Of a stretch of 64,000 nucleotides of DNA, positions 43,571 to 51,747 are shown piece after piece. A program made the translations under genes and the position numbers. The DNA is taken from the NCBI RefSeq assembly GCF_036499745.1, contig NZ_DASYDG010000048.1:9083-73082 (forward strand), written 5' to 3'. The notes under the pieces are model-generated. The model was not told where the DNA came from, made no database searches, and was given only the letters and a program-made list of their open reading frames with translations. Origin of the DNA: Pinirhizobacter sp036499745 (GTDB taxonomy: Bacteria > Pseudomonadota > Gammaproteobacteria > Xanthomonadales > Rhodanobacteraceae). The stretch's first letter is position 1. Each line of letters begins with the position of its first letter.

Positions 43571-44673
43571 GGAAGGCCGGACTTCTGACGCAGCTGATAG
43601 ACATCGCCGAAGTAGAGGTCGCGCGCCACGAATACGCCGATGCGGGAGCCCTGGGCCTTATCAAGTGTGGGTGGGATATTCACCGTGTTCTGGACAATCA
43701 CTGCCGCCGCGCTCTGCGTGGCTTGTCCGGTGTTGTTGAAGCTGATCGAAGTGCCGCCGTTGCTGGCCTGCTGCTGATTCTGCAGGGCCGCCTGCACGAC
43801 GTCGTCGACCACCGATACCAGCATTGCCGAGCCGAAACGTTCCCAGAAGTGATTGTTGACCTTGCCGTCGACACCCGAGCGTCCGAGTGAATCCACCGAC
43901 GGTGAGTCAAGATCTACTAATACGCCCTGGGGTGTCTGCACGCGCGTCCACAGCAGGAAGATGCGTTTCATTCCCTGGCGTATCTGACCGGCCTGATACT
44001 GGCCGACCAGACGGGAGCCGCGTTCAAGCAACAAGGTGCGGCCGTCCGTGGAGAACACGTCGCGGCTGAGCACGCAGGTGGTCATGCCCGGCAGCGTGCT
44101 GTTGATCGCCGTGACCAGCGTGCAGTCGAGGAAGGCACCCTGGGTAATCGTTAGCGACGGATCCCTCAACTGGTAGCCGCGCGCTGCTGCCCTTTGCGTA
44201 GCCTGCAACGCGCCACCGAGTGAACCGCGACTGTCGTCGGCTACGCCCTGGTTATTTGCCGTACCTGAATACCCTGATGCGCCGCCTGCCTTTCCGCCCA
44301 GGGCAATCAGCGGTGCTCGCTTGCGCCGCTCCGCGAGGTCGTCATGGACTGCTTTCGCCTTGACCTGAGCTGGCGTGGCCGCCGCAGGTTCGTCAGGCGG
44401 CTTGACCACCACCGGCGGCTTCAGATCGTTGGCATCGAAGGCGCCACGAGCCAGGTTTGGCAGCCCGCGCTGGAGCGTCTTGTCGTTCGCGTCATGGTCG
44501 CGGTTGCGAAGACGATCGATCGCAACCTTGCTGCCCAGCGCCATGATCAACACTGCGCTCGCGCCTACCACCAGCAGTGTCGTCCACCGGTTTCCCTTCT
44601 TTTTGCCACCGACCTGCGGGATACCGCGAGCCTGCTGGTCGTCGTCGGTCGTTGCCTCGGGAGCCGGCTTCAT
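43567..44673 (-). CDS. virB10: Type IV secretion core protein VirB10
   Basis: A 368-residue protein: short cytoplasmic tail, membrane helix (about 32-50, TTLLVVGASAVLIMALGSK), Pro-rich periplasmic linker (to about 165), and the C-terminal TrbI/VirB10 beta-barrel (about 175-365; GAFLDCTLVTAINSTLPGMTTCVLSRDV, then GSRLVGQY and DLYFGDVYQL). It spans both membranes and gates the outer-membrane pore with VirB7 and VirB9. Four-base overlaps with both neighbours indicate tight coupling. Confidence 0.95.
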   Translation of the reverse strand: MKPAPEATTDDDQQARGIPQVGGKKKGNRWTTLLVVGASAVLIMALGSKVAIDRLRNRDHDANDKTLQRGLPNLARGAFDANDLKPPVVVKPPDEPAAATPAQVKAKAVHDDLAERRKRAPLIALGGKAGGASGYSGTANNQGVADDSRGSLGGALQATQRAAARGYQLRDPSLTITQGAFLDCTLVTAINSTLPGMTTCVLSRDVFSTDGRTLLLERGSRLVGQYQAGQIRQGMKRIFLLWTRVQTPQGVLVDLDSPSVDSLGRSGVDGKVNNHFWERFGSAMLVSVVDDVVQAALQNQQQASNGGTSISFNNTGQATQSAAAVIVQNTVNIPPTLDKAQGSRIGVFVARDLYFGDVYQLRQKSGLP

Positions 44674-45686
44674 GGCGTTGCTCCTTGCCGGGCGCGAAGG
44701 CGTTCCTGCCGGGTCGGTTTGGGCGCTTCGACGTCGGGCGCCGGTTCGGCGAGGGGCCGAACTGTCGGCGTGATGAGCGCCGGATCAATCACGATAGGAC
44801 TTATCGGTGGCGAAATAACTGGGCGGGGCGCGCCCTGGGTCGTCACGGCCCCGTTGGCCTCGACCTTCTTCACCACGCGTTCAATCTCACTGCTACGCGT
44901 GCCGGTGGGAGTGGCAATGCCATACCGATTGTAGGCGCGGTTCTCCACGCAGGCCACGGCCTTGCCCTGGCGAAGGACGAAGCGCTTTGCCGTGTGATGC
45001 ACCACGTAGTACTCACCCTCCATGGCGCCATCGACAACGCTTTCGGCCTTGCCCGGCCCGATCTCGAAGACGGCGGGAATCTGCTGGGCAGCAGGGAAGC
45101 GCATCCAGGTGAAGCGGCCATCGTCGAATACTTCGGCTGGCCACAAAGCCTTGTCGCCGCAGGCGTAGTAGGTCCAGTTGCGCACGTCGGGCTTCTTGCG
45201 CAAGGCCGATTCCACCTGGCGCTGTCGGGCCACGGTCTCGCGTTCCTTCGCCTCGGCGGTCATGCGTGCGGCATCGTCCTCCGGATAGCGGAAGCGAACC
45301 AGGAAGTACACGTGGCTGGACTTGCCGCCAGTACGCGCCGTGCGGCGCGCGTCCAGCGCAATCTGGTAGATGCGCCGGTCGGTAATGACCGTCATGTTCG
45401 TGGCAGCGTTGTCCTCTCGGGGCTTGACGAACAGATGGTTGTCGGCCGGGGCAACGTCCCATGCAAGCGTATCGCCCAGCGCGATGTTCTTGATGGTCTC
45501 GCCGGCAGCGAATTCGATGTCGGTGGAATAGCCGTAATGACCTACCACGCGCACTACGTCGGAGGGGTTGTATTGCACTTCCTTGATGCGAGCGTCGAAG
45601 TTCCCGCTAGCCGGTACGCTTTCGGCCTGGGCGCCTGCGGCGGCAAGCAGTGCCAGGCAAAGGATGGAGGAGCGAAGATAGGTCAT
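44670..45686 (-). CDS. virB9: Type IV secretion core protein VirB9
   Basis: A 338-residue periplasmic protein with a signal peptide (MTYLRSSILCLALLAAAGAQA). The N-terminal domain has the CagX/VirB9 pattern (NPSDVVRVVGHYGYSTDIEFA, then NHLFVKPREDNAATNMTVIT). The C-terminal domain (about 200-300) has YACGDKALWPAEVFDDGRFTWMRFP and ENRAYNRYGI, which in relatives clasps VirB7. A 60-residue Pro-rich tail extends past the usual end. Overlaps four bases with virB8 and virB10. Confidence 0.94.
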   Translation of the reverse strand: MTYLRSSILCLALLAAAGAQAESVPASGNFDARIKEVQYNPSDVVRVVGHYGYSTDIEFAAGETIKNIALGDTLAWDVAPADNHLFVKPREDNAATNMTVITDRRIYQIALDARRTARTGGKSSHVYFLVRFRYPEDDAARMTAEAKERETVARQRQVESALRKKPDVRNWTYYACGDKALWPAEVFDDGRFTWMRFPAAQQIPAVFEIGPGKAESVVDGAMEGEYYVVHHTAKRFVLRQGKAVACVENRAYNRYGIATPTGTRSSEIERVVKKVEANGAVTTQGAPRPVISPPISPIVIDPALITPTVRPLAEPAPDVEAPKPTRQERLRARQGATP

Positions 45687-46363
45687 TTCGTTACCGCCGT
45701 GGTTTCCGGGTCGAGTCGGTAATCGGTGACCTGGAAGCCCACCGGGTTCACCAGGCGCGATTTCGCATCCATCGACGCCTTGACGTACTGGTAGGAGATC
45801 GTGGCTATCCAGTGCGAACCACGTGGTTCGGAATTCGCCATTTTCTCGGTTCGGGTAAATCTCACCTGGGCGACGTGGTTGGGCAGGAACGCGATGGAAA
45901 CGATGCCGACTTCCACGACGCCTTCTTTCTTGTACACAGCAGAGGGCGAGTCGGGGTTCTTCGGATTGATCACCGCGTAGTAGGCCTGGCCGGCCTGGCG
46001 GGTGGACATCAGGGATACCGCTTCGTAGTTCGGATATGCAAGATTCCCCGAATATTCCTCACGATAGTTGACATACCGCGCCAGGAAATAGCGATCGATG
46101 GCCTCGTCGTACTTCACTGTCGTTTCGTCCAGGCGGGAGACAATGTCCGCGCCACCGGTGCTGGTGTCGACACGGACGACGAATGGCTCGACGGTCTTGA
46201 GCGGGGTCAGCAAGGCCACCGCGATGCAGGCCGCCAGTCCACATGCCAGGCCCATGCCCGCGAAGATCCACGCTGTCCGCTCGCTACGGCGAGAGCGTGC
46301 CACCTCGCTGGCTTCCCAGAAGGCCGAGGCGTCGGCGAACGCGTCCACCGCGCGCGTGGTCAC
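45683..46363 (-). CDS. virB8: Type IV secretion inner-membrane protein VirB8
   Basis: A 226-residue bitopic protein: cytoplasmic tail of about 33 residues, membrane helix (about 34-54), and a periplasmic NTF2-like domain (NREEYSGNLAYPNYEAVSLMS, then VGIVSIAFLPNHVAQVRFT and HWIATISYQY). It is an assembly platform that contacts VirB9 and VirB10. It starts with GTG directly overlapping the TGA of virB7. Confidence 0.93.
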   Translation of the reverse strand: MTTRAVDAFADASAFWEASEVARSRRSERTAWIFAGMGLACGLAACIAVALLTPLKTVEPFVVRVDTSTGGADIVSRLDETTVKYDEAIDRYFLARYVNYREEYSGNLAYPNYEAVSLMSTRQAGQAYYAVINPKNPDSPSAVYKKEGVVEVGIVSIAFLPNHVAQVRFTRTEKMANSEPRGSHWIATISYQYVKASMDAKSRLVNPVGFQVTDYRLDPETTAVTK

Positions 46364-46515
46364 GATGTGCGCCCCTTGCCGGGAAGGTAATGCTCCGGCG
46401 CGTTGAGTGGCTGGTAGGTCCCCTTACAACGCGGCGCCTTCTGAAGTCCTGAGCAACCGGCTATCAGCAGGGTCGATACGAGCGCAAAAGCAATGGTGGC
46501 CAGAGTCCTTGGCAT
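46360..46515 (-). CDS. virB7: VirB7-type outer-membrane lipoprotein (short)
   Basis: A 51-residue lipoprotein: MPRTLATIAFALVSTLLIAG then Cys21 of a lipobox, followed by SGLQKAPRCKGTYQPLNAPE. It sits exactly where virB7 is expected, between virB6 and virB8, with its stop overlapping the virB8 start. A second Cys (Cys30) could form a disulfide with VirB9. It is much shorter than Xanthomonas VirB7, which carries an extra N0 domain. A GGGAGG sequence precedes the start. Confidence 0.85.
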   Translation of the reverse strand: MPRTLATIAFALVSTLLIAGCSGLQKAPRCKGTYQPLNAPEHYLPGKGRTS

Positions 46516-46535
46516 GGGAGGTTCCTTTTTAACGT

Positions 46536-47516
46536 TTACTTGAAAGTCTGGCGTGCGCGGTTAGCTACCGGTGTGCCGCCCCTTGCCAATGACGAGGCCC
46601 CACCCGCAATGCGGCCAGCGCCGGATACCGCAGAGGCCGCGCGCCCCGCCGCGCCACGAACACCGCCCGTGGCGACGTTCATCACCCGGCCAACGGCCGA
46701 CTGTGTCTGCATGGCGACGCCTCCGCCGATACTCGAAGCGATCGTGCGCGTCTGCACCATCACAGCGATCATGCACAAGAAACTCACCATGATTTTCAGA
46801 ACCTGACCAACGTTGGCCCCGTGGCCGTCGCGGGTGAATTGCTCAAGAACTTCGAAGCAGATGATTGCTGTGGCGGCGACGAGCAGGAAAAGCACACCGA
46901 ACGTCACCATCTGGCCCAGCCATCCGTCGAAGAAGCGTCGTGTCTGCTCGAAGATGAGCAGCATGATGAAGAACGGTCCTATCGCCAGAAGGATCCCCAT
47001 CGCCACATAGGCGATATAGATGAACGCAATGGCAATGCCCACCAGGATGATAGTAAGCAATGCCAAGGTTGCGCCGATGGCGATGTTCCTTATCCCCTGA
47101 CCAATCGACCAGATCGAGAAATCCCGCATGAAGCCCAAGGCAATGTCCATGCCCTCTCCCATCGTTTTATCCAGCACCTGGGCGATGCCCTTGGTGTCGC
47201 CACCATCACCGATCATTCCGGCTGCGACGGTCGAGGGTAGGTTGAACAATATCTCGCATACCTCGCTGTTATAGCCATCGGCTGTAAAACCAAGAAGGAC
47301 GATGAAGATGATGCGCAGAACCCGCCGAGCCCCGTCGCCAAATGGCTCCTGACTCCGGCCGGATGCCACTGTCACGCCCCACAGCAACACATAGACCACG
47401 AGTAGCGCCTGCACGATGGGTTGGATCACGGTCATCACGGCCCCGGACAGCACAAACGCCTGGTCGAGCATCAGAGTTTGAATATCCGTTAACAGTGCTT
47501 CTGCGACTCCGGCCAT
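46536..47516 (-). CDS. virB6: Type IV secretion membrane protein VirB6
   Basis: A 326-residue polytopic protein with about six membrane helices (first near 20-45, VMTVIQPIVQALLVVYVLLWGV; a central group LTIILVGIAIAFIYIAYVAMGILLAIGPFFIML). It ends in an Ala/Gly-rich soluble tail (about 275-326). The block FIMLLIFEQTRRFFDGWLGQMV is typical of TrbL/VirB6. It forms part of the inner-membrane channel entrance. Confidence 0.92.
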   Translation of the reverse strand: MAGVAEALLTDIQTLMLDQAFVLSGAVMTVIQPIVQALLVVYVLLWGVTVASGRSQEPFGDGARRVLRIIFIVLLGFTADGYNSEVCEILFNLPSTVAAGMIGDGGDTKGIAQVLDKTMGEGMDIALGFMRDFSIWSIGQGIRNIAIGATLALLTIILVGIAIAFIYIAYVAMGILLAIGPFFIMLLIFEQTRRFFDGWLGQMVTFGVLFLLVAATAIICFEVLEQFTRDGHGANVGQVLKIMVSFLCMIAVMVQTRTIASSIGGGVAMQTQSAVGRVMNVATGGVRGAAGRAASAVSGAGRIAGGASSLARGGTPVANRARQTFK

Positions 47517-47561
47517 CGGTGGCTCCTGGTGGTTTGGTGGGGCGTGGTGACAGCGGGGTTG

Positions 47562-48086
47562 TTAATCGCCGTAGTCCATCTGCAAGCCGAGCGAACGCAT
47601 GGTCTCGTCGGTCGCGTTAGTCGTCTTCGTCTCGATTAGCTGGTTGGCTGCCTGAAGCTTGAGAAGTTCGTTCAGCATGCGGCCGTTTTCAATCTGGGCG
47701 CGCGCGTTGAGTTCGGCCAGATCCTCCCCGTCTTCGGCTTTGCTCAAACCGTCTTCGATCTCCTTAAGGCGCGCTTCACGTCCCTCGCCTGCGTCGATGA
47801 CGGCTGCATTGATTCCGCTCCTCGCCGCCGCGCCCTCAAGCTGGGCGTTGGCCATCGCATCGTTGATGGGGGAGACGCCGTCAAATTGGGAATTGCGTGC
47901 TTTGAGAGCCTCATCACGCATCGTTCGTGCAGCTTCGGATGCAGCGCTATTTCCATTGACTACGTTCAACGTTTCGCGCCAGTTGCGTGGAATGGCGCTT
48001 GAGGACTCAGCCTCTTGGGCCGGTGCGGTCGTGGACAGCATGACCAGCAGGCTGGCGGCCAGGATCGTGGTGCTCTTATTGTTCAT
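47562..48086 (-). CDS. virB5: VirB5-like minor pilus protein
   Basis: A 174-residue protein with a signal peptide (about 1-23, ending APAQ) and a long helical body: RNWRETLNVVNGNSAASEAARTMRDEALK, then a Gln/Glu/Ala-rich coiled-coil (about 100-165). Length, helical content and position between virB4 and virB6 point to VirB5, the pilus tip adhesin. The sequence itself is weakly conserved in this family, so the call leans on context. Confidence 0.82.
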   Translation of the reverse strand: MNNKSTTILAASLLVMLSTTAPAQEAESSSAIPRNWRETLNVVNGNSAASEAARTMRDEALKARNSQFDGVSPINDAMANAQLEGAAARSGINAAVIDAGEGREARLKEIEDGLSKAEDGEDLAELNARAQIENGRMLNELLKLQAANQLIETKTTNATDETMRSLGLQMDYGD

Positions 48087-48110
48087 GATTGTCTTCCTTG
48101 GCGTTGCGGT

Positions 48111-50528
48111 TCAGCTGCGCTCGCGGCGCAGCCGGTGAAATACTTCCATCCAGTCATCAGGCTCATCGCCTGCGGCGGCGATCGCGCGCTCGCTCAGTTC
48201 CACGCTGCTGGCTGTGCTCGAAAGGATCGCCAGCTCATCATCGAAGCCGCGCAGGTTCAGCTCACAGACCGTGGAATGCGCACCCTGCTTGAACAAGAAG
48301 CCACGGGTATTCGCCTCCACCATGTCGCGGTGGACGATCTCGTATTCCCGCTCGGAGAGCTTGAAACCTTCGATGTAATCCTCGCGGCGGGCTTTGGGAT
48401 TGGGCAGATACAACTGGCTTACGCACTGCTCGATCAGCTGCCGGCTGATCTTTGAGCGCAGCACGTCAGCAGGACTCTGCGTGCCGAACAGGGCCAGCGC
48501 GTTGCGCTTTCGGTAGGTCTTAACCGCATCGAGCGCCTTGCCCTCGAAGTACTCGTCCATCAGCATTTTCCAGAACTCATCCATGTTCAGGATGAAGCGG
48601 CGCCCGTCGATCAGCGATTCCATGCGGTGGAACAAATACATCACCGTCACCGTACGTGTCTGGTCGTTCTCCAGGAAGTCGGTGACGTCAAAGCCGAAAT
48701 GGCGGCCGTGCTCGAAGTCCAGCAGGTCGCGCGGGTTGTCCATCAGCCAACTCAGGGCACCACCCTCGCACCATTTGGCGAAACGTGCCGAATTGCCATT
48801 GGGGTCGGTGGGATCGAAGAATTCCCTGATGGCTGAGAACCGGCGTACTTCGAACGGCATGGCATACACGCCATCCACAGCGTCCTTCACCTCGCGCTCG
48901 CGCGTGGGCGAGAAACGGAACGTTTCGTCGTCTCCCACGATGCAACGCTTGACCAGTGCCTGCAGCATCAGCCTGTTGGCCGGTGTGTCGGGCATGCTGC
49001 AAGGGTTGAACCCGGTGGGTTCGCCGTTGCGCAGCGTGGCGTATTTTCCACCCATAGCGCGCACGAAGTTCGCCTGGCCCTGGTCCTTGTCGAAGGTGAA
49101 GACGGTAGGTTTGTATTTCTCCGCCTGGGCCAGCATGAACGCCTGGATCACCGTCTTGCCGGCTCCGGTGGGGCCGAGGATCAGCGTATGGCCTGGTACA
49201 CGGTCGTCGACGTCGCGCTCGTTTACGCCCTTTCGCGAGGTCGGTGGTAAATGGAAGTTGAAGTAAAACGGGGTGCCCGATGTGGTCTTCAGCAAGCTCA
49301 GTGCCGGGCCCCACTGATTACCGTCGATCCGGCCATGCGGATAATTATGGAAGCCGGTGTACCCGATGATATTGCTGGAACTGATCGGCGCCGGACGCGG
49401 GCGCAGGCTGAAATTGCCTGGCAACTGGGCGAAGAACGCTGCTTCGATGCATTCGTCCTCGCGCACGGCAAGGAAACCGGCGTCGCTGAGCACTGAGCGG
49501 GTTGCGGCGATCCGGTCGTTCAGGGCTTTTTGCGTGTCTGCTCGCACGCACACGCTGACATGGTGCTCGCCGAAGATGGCTCGGCTCGCAGCCAGGTCAT
49601 CCAGCGCGGCGTTGATATCGTCGATCTGCGATGACGAAGCGTCCTGGGCATTGACCAGCAGACGCTGTTGTTTCTTCAGGGCGTCCATCGCCCGTTGGCG
49701 ACCGAACATGGCGAAGCTTTGTGTAAGCACGAACGGGAAGGGAAGCGTTAGCATCACGTTCAGGTGCCCAGGCTCGGTGCGTTCCACTTGGTAGGCGGCC
49801 GTGCCCAGCATGGCGCCGATCGATGTATGCGCAGGCGTGCGAGCCTCGAACTGATCCACACCGAAGGACATCCGTGTGGTACCGAGCGAGGTGCTGAGCT
49901 TGCCGCGCGGTACCGGGATGCGCTGGTACTCACCGTTGATCAAGCTGGCAAAGAACTCAAGTGTTTCGCTGCAGACGAGGCCCTCACGTTCGTATACCTC
50001 GAGCCGGCGTGCGCCATAGCGCGACAGGCCCGCCAGGAAGGTATCGGCAAGCTCGTCCATGCGCAGATTGTTCTCGGCAATCCCTTCCAGAAGCGTGGTG
50101 ATCGTTCGCTTCTCGCCACTCAACCAGCGTGCTTTCCTGCCAGGCGCCCGGATCAGCAAGGTCACATAGTGGCGATTCACCATCATCTGCAAGCCGGACA
50201 GGCTTTGCCGATATCGGCTGTTGAGTCGTCCAGCGAAGTTATCCTGGAAATCACCATCCGGATAACGGTTCATCGGCTCACGCACGGTGTGGGTCCACAG
50301 TGCGATGTCTTCGGCGGCGATGTTCCTGACCAGACCCACTAACGCGTCGTGCCATCCCTGGATATCGTCATCATCGGCAGCTTCGTGCGCGGCGCCGGTG
50401 ACGGCAATGGTGGTCACCAGATCACCGTCGTGGGTGCGGATGTTGTGCCGCGAAACCATCGCCGAATACGGCACGTGTTCAGCGGCGGCGCGGGAGGCCT
50501 GGATCAGTGAGCGACTTTCGAACGGCAT
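48111..50528 (-). CDS. virB4: Type IV secretion ATPase VirB4
   Basis: An 805-residue ATPase. The N-terminal CagE/TrbE domain (about 40-400) includes GEKRTITTLLEGIAENNLRMDELADTF. The motor domain has Walker A GPTGAGKT (about 450-457), TFDKDQGQANFVRAMGGKY, Walker B FILNMDEFWKML, and FGTQSPADVL. It powers pilus biogenesis and substrate transfer. Length matches the family. Separated from virB5 by 24 bases and virB3 by 15. Confidence 0.96.
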   Translation of the reverse strand: MPFESRSLIQASRAAAEHVPYSAMVSRHNIRTHDGDLVTTIAVTGAAHEAADDDDIQGWHDALVGLVRNIAAEDIALWTHTVREPMNRYPDGDFQDNFAGRLNSRYRQSLSGLQMMVNRHYVTLLIRAPGRKARWLSGEKRTITTLLEGIAENNLRMDELADTFLAGLSRYGARRLEVYEREGLVCSETLEFFASLINGEYQRIPVPRGKLSTSLGTTRMSFGVDQFEARTPAHTSIGAMLGTAAYQVERTEPGHLNVMLTLPFPFVLTQSFAMFGRQRAMDALKKQQRLLVNAQDASSSQIDDINAALDDLAASRAIFGEHHVSVCVRADTQKALNDRIAATRSVLSDAGFLAVREDECIEAAFFAQLPGNFSLRPRPAPISSSNIIGYTGFHNYPHGRIDGNQWGPALSLLKTTSGTPFYFNFHLPPTSRKGVNERDVDDRVPGHTLILGPTGAGKTVIQAFMLAQAEKYKPTVFTFDKDQGQANFVRAMGGKYATLRNGEPTGFNPCSMPDTPANRLMLQALVKRCIVGDDETFRFSPTREREVKDAVDGVYAMPFEVRRFSAIREFFDPTDPNGNSARFAKWCEGGALSWLMDNPRDLLDFEHGRHFGFDVTDFLENDQTRTVTVMYLFHRMESLIDGRRFILNMDEFWKMLMDEYFEGKALDAVKTYRKRNALALFGTQSPADVLRSKISRQLIEQCVSQLYLPNPKARREDYIEGFKLSEREYEIVHRDMVEANTRGFLFKQGAHSTVCELNLRGFDDELAILSSTASSVELSERAIAAAGDEPDDWMEVFHRLRRERS

Positions 50529-50543
50529 GGTTGTCCTGGTGGC

Positions 50544-50870
50544 TTAGTGGCGGCGGAATCCGACGGGCGCGTAAGAGCCGCAGCCCCATCGTGAGCGCGT
50601 CCGATGCAGTCCTTTGGTTCGCAACTGCAGTGCCATGTACCGGAATGCACGAGCGTCGCGGGCGCATAGCAGGCGTGCAAGCCCATAGAACACGGCACCC
50701 ATGCCGAGGGCAGCAACTTTGTAGAAGATGTCGTCGCTGATCAGTCCGGCCACCAGGAATCCGACGACACTCAGCATGAAGATGCCAAGCAAGGCCTCGA
50801 TCGGCAGTCCAAGCATGGTGGCCGGTCGGGTAAGACCGCCGAACAGCGGGTCGTTCCTAAGCCCAGACAT
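50544..50870 (-). CDS. virB3: Type IV secretion membrane protein VirB3
   Basis: A 108-residue protein beginning with the family pattern RNDPLFGGLTRPATMLGLP, then two closely spaced membrane helices (about 24-62). VirB3 partners VirB4 at the inner membrane. The C-terminal 25 residues are basic and Cys/Gly-rich (TRSRWGCGSYAPVGFRRH). Confidence 0.92.
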   Translation of the reverse strand: MSGLRNDPLFGGLTRPATMLGLPIEALLGIFMLSVVGFLVAGLISDDIFYKVAALGMGAVFYGLARLLCARDARAFRYMALQLRTKGLHRTRSRWGCGSYAPVGFRRH

Positions 50871-50873
50871 ACG

Positions 50874-51185
50874 TCAGACCTGGTACAGGGCGTCAACCAC
50901 TTCGGTGGCAAGGCCCGCAATGATCGAGCCGATCAGTACCTGGCCCACGGTGGTCCAGCTCATGCGGCCAAAGGCTGCCAGCACGCCAGAGCCCAATACC
51001 GCCACCACCAGGATGAACTTCACGCCGTTCTTGATCGCGTTGACCGCCGTGGTTGCCTTCGACGAGATATCAAGCTGTGCAAACGCCGGCTGCGCCAGCA
51101 CCAGCGCAACCAGTGAGGCGATAAGGCCAAGACGTGCAGCGCGGCGAAGGCGAGGCGAATGCCAGAACGAGGCCGAGTGGATCAT
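50874..51185 (-). CDS. virB2: Type IV secretion major pilin VirB2
   Basis: A 103-residue prepilin with a long signal (cleavage probably after QPAFA) and two hydrophobic helices in the mature part (NAIKNGVKFILVVAVLGSGVLAAFG and VLIGSIIAGLATEVVDALY) joined by RMSWTT. This is the VirB2/TrbC pilin arrangement. Three bases separate it from virB3. Confidence 0.92.
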   Translation of the reverse strand: MIHSASFWHSPRLRRAARLGLIASLVALVLAQPAFAQLDISSKATTAVNAIKNGVKFILVVAVLGSGVLAAFGRMSWTTVGQVLIGSIIAGLATEVVDALYQV

Positions 51186-51252
51186 GATGTTTCCCTACGT
51201 GATCAGGCCGCGTCCGGCGGCCCGGTGGATGAATTGGAATAAGCGCGGGCGG

Positions 51253-51555
51253 CTACCGCGTTGTCGGAGCCGGAGTGCCCAGTACAGGACCCGGGTTCCC
51301 TTCCAACGATCGCCATCGGGCGGCGCCATACACATCCCAATCGGGCGGTCTCGGCGTCGCCTTGAACGGCTTGAGCTGCGTTCCCAGCCAGGCTTCAACT
51401 TCATCCGGGCTTTCCCCTGCGGCAACGCGGTCGTTCGCGCGGGCCAATACCTTCGCTACTGCCTGATCGGCGTCGGCGGGCAGTGCAGCAATAGCCGACG
51501 TCCACGCGAGGGCGATCACAACCATGCAAGTTGGTGCAGCACGAAGGGATCGCAT
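51253..51555 (-). CDS. Unknown small exported protein at the head of the T4SS operon
   Basis: A 100-residue protein with a signal peptide (MRSLRAAPTCMVVIALAWTSAIAA). The mature part is helical (DADQAVAKVLARANDRVAAGESPDEVEAWLG) with a Pro-rich tail (TPRPPDWDVYGAARWR). It occupies the place of virB1 but has no lytic transglycosylase motif and is too short. It is 67 bases before virB2 on the same strand. It might be a pilus or peptidoglycan accessory factor. Confidence 0.75.
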   Translation of the reverse strand: MRSLRAAPTCMVVIALAWTSAIAALPADADQAVAKVLARANDRVAAGESPDEVEAWLGTQLKPFKATPRPPDWDVYGAARWRSLEGNPGPVLGTPAPTTR

Positions 51556-51747
51556 GATCAGACTCAGGGTGAGGGAGCGTGAGAGTAGGAATTCCCCTAC
51601 GTGTAAGCAACGGTTTGAACGACAATTTCGATTACTTCTAACAACAGTTAAGTAATATCGGGCAAGACGGGGAAATAAATGGCAATCGAGGCCTTCGTCC
51701 ACGCTTGGGCTAAGCTATCTCCCCTCATCACCACCGGCCCTCGCGTC
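51556..51747. promoter_or_regulatory. Divergent promoter region between T4SS operon and coaBC
   Basis: A 192-base spacer containing an A+T-rich patch (about 51612-51680) in a GC-rich neighbourhood. Both the long minus-strand secretion operon and plus-strand coaBC must start here. I could not settle on specific -35/-10 pairs. ATTACTTCTAACAACAGTTAAGTAAT (51633-51658) contains a short dyad ATTACTT/AAGTAAT that could be an operator. Confidence 0.4.
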
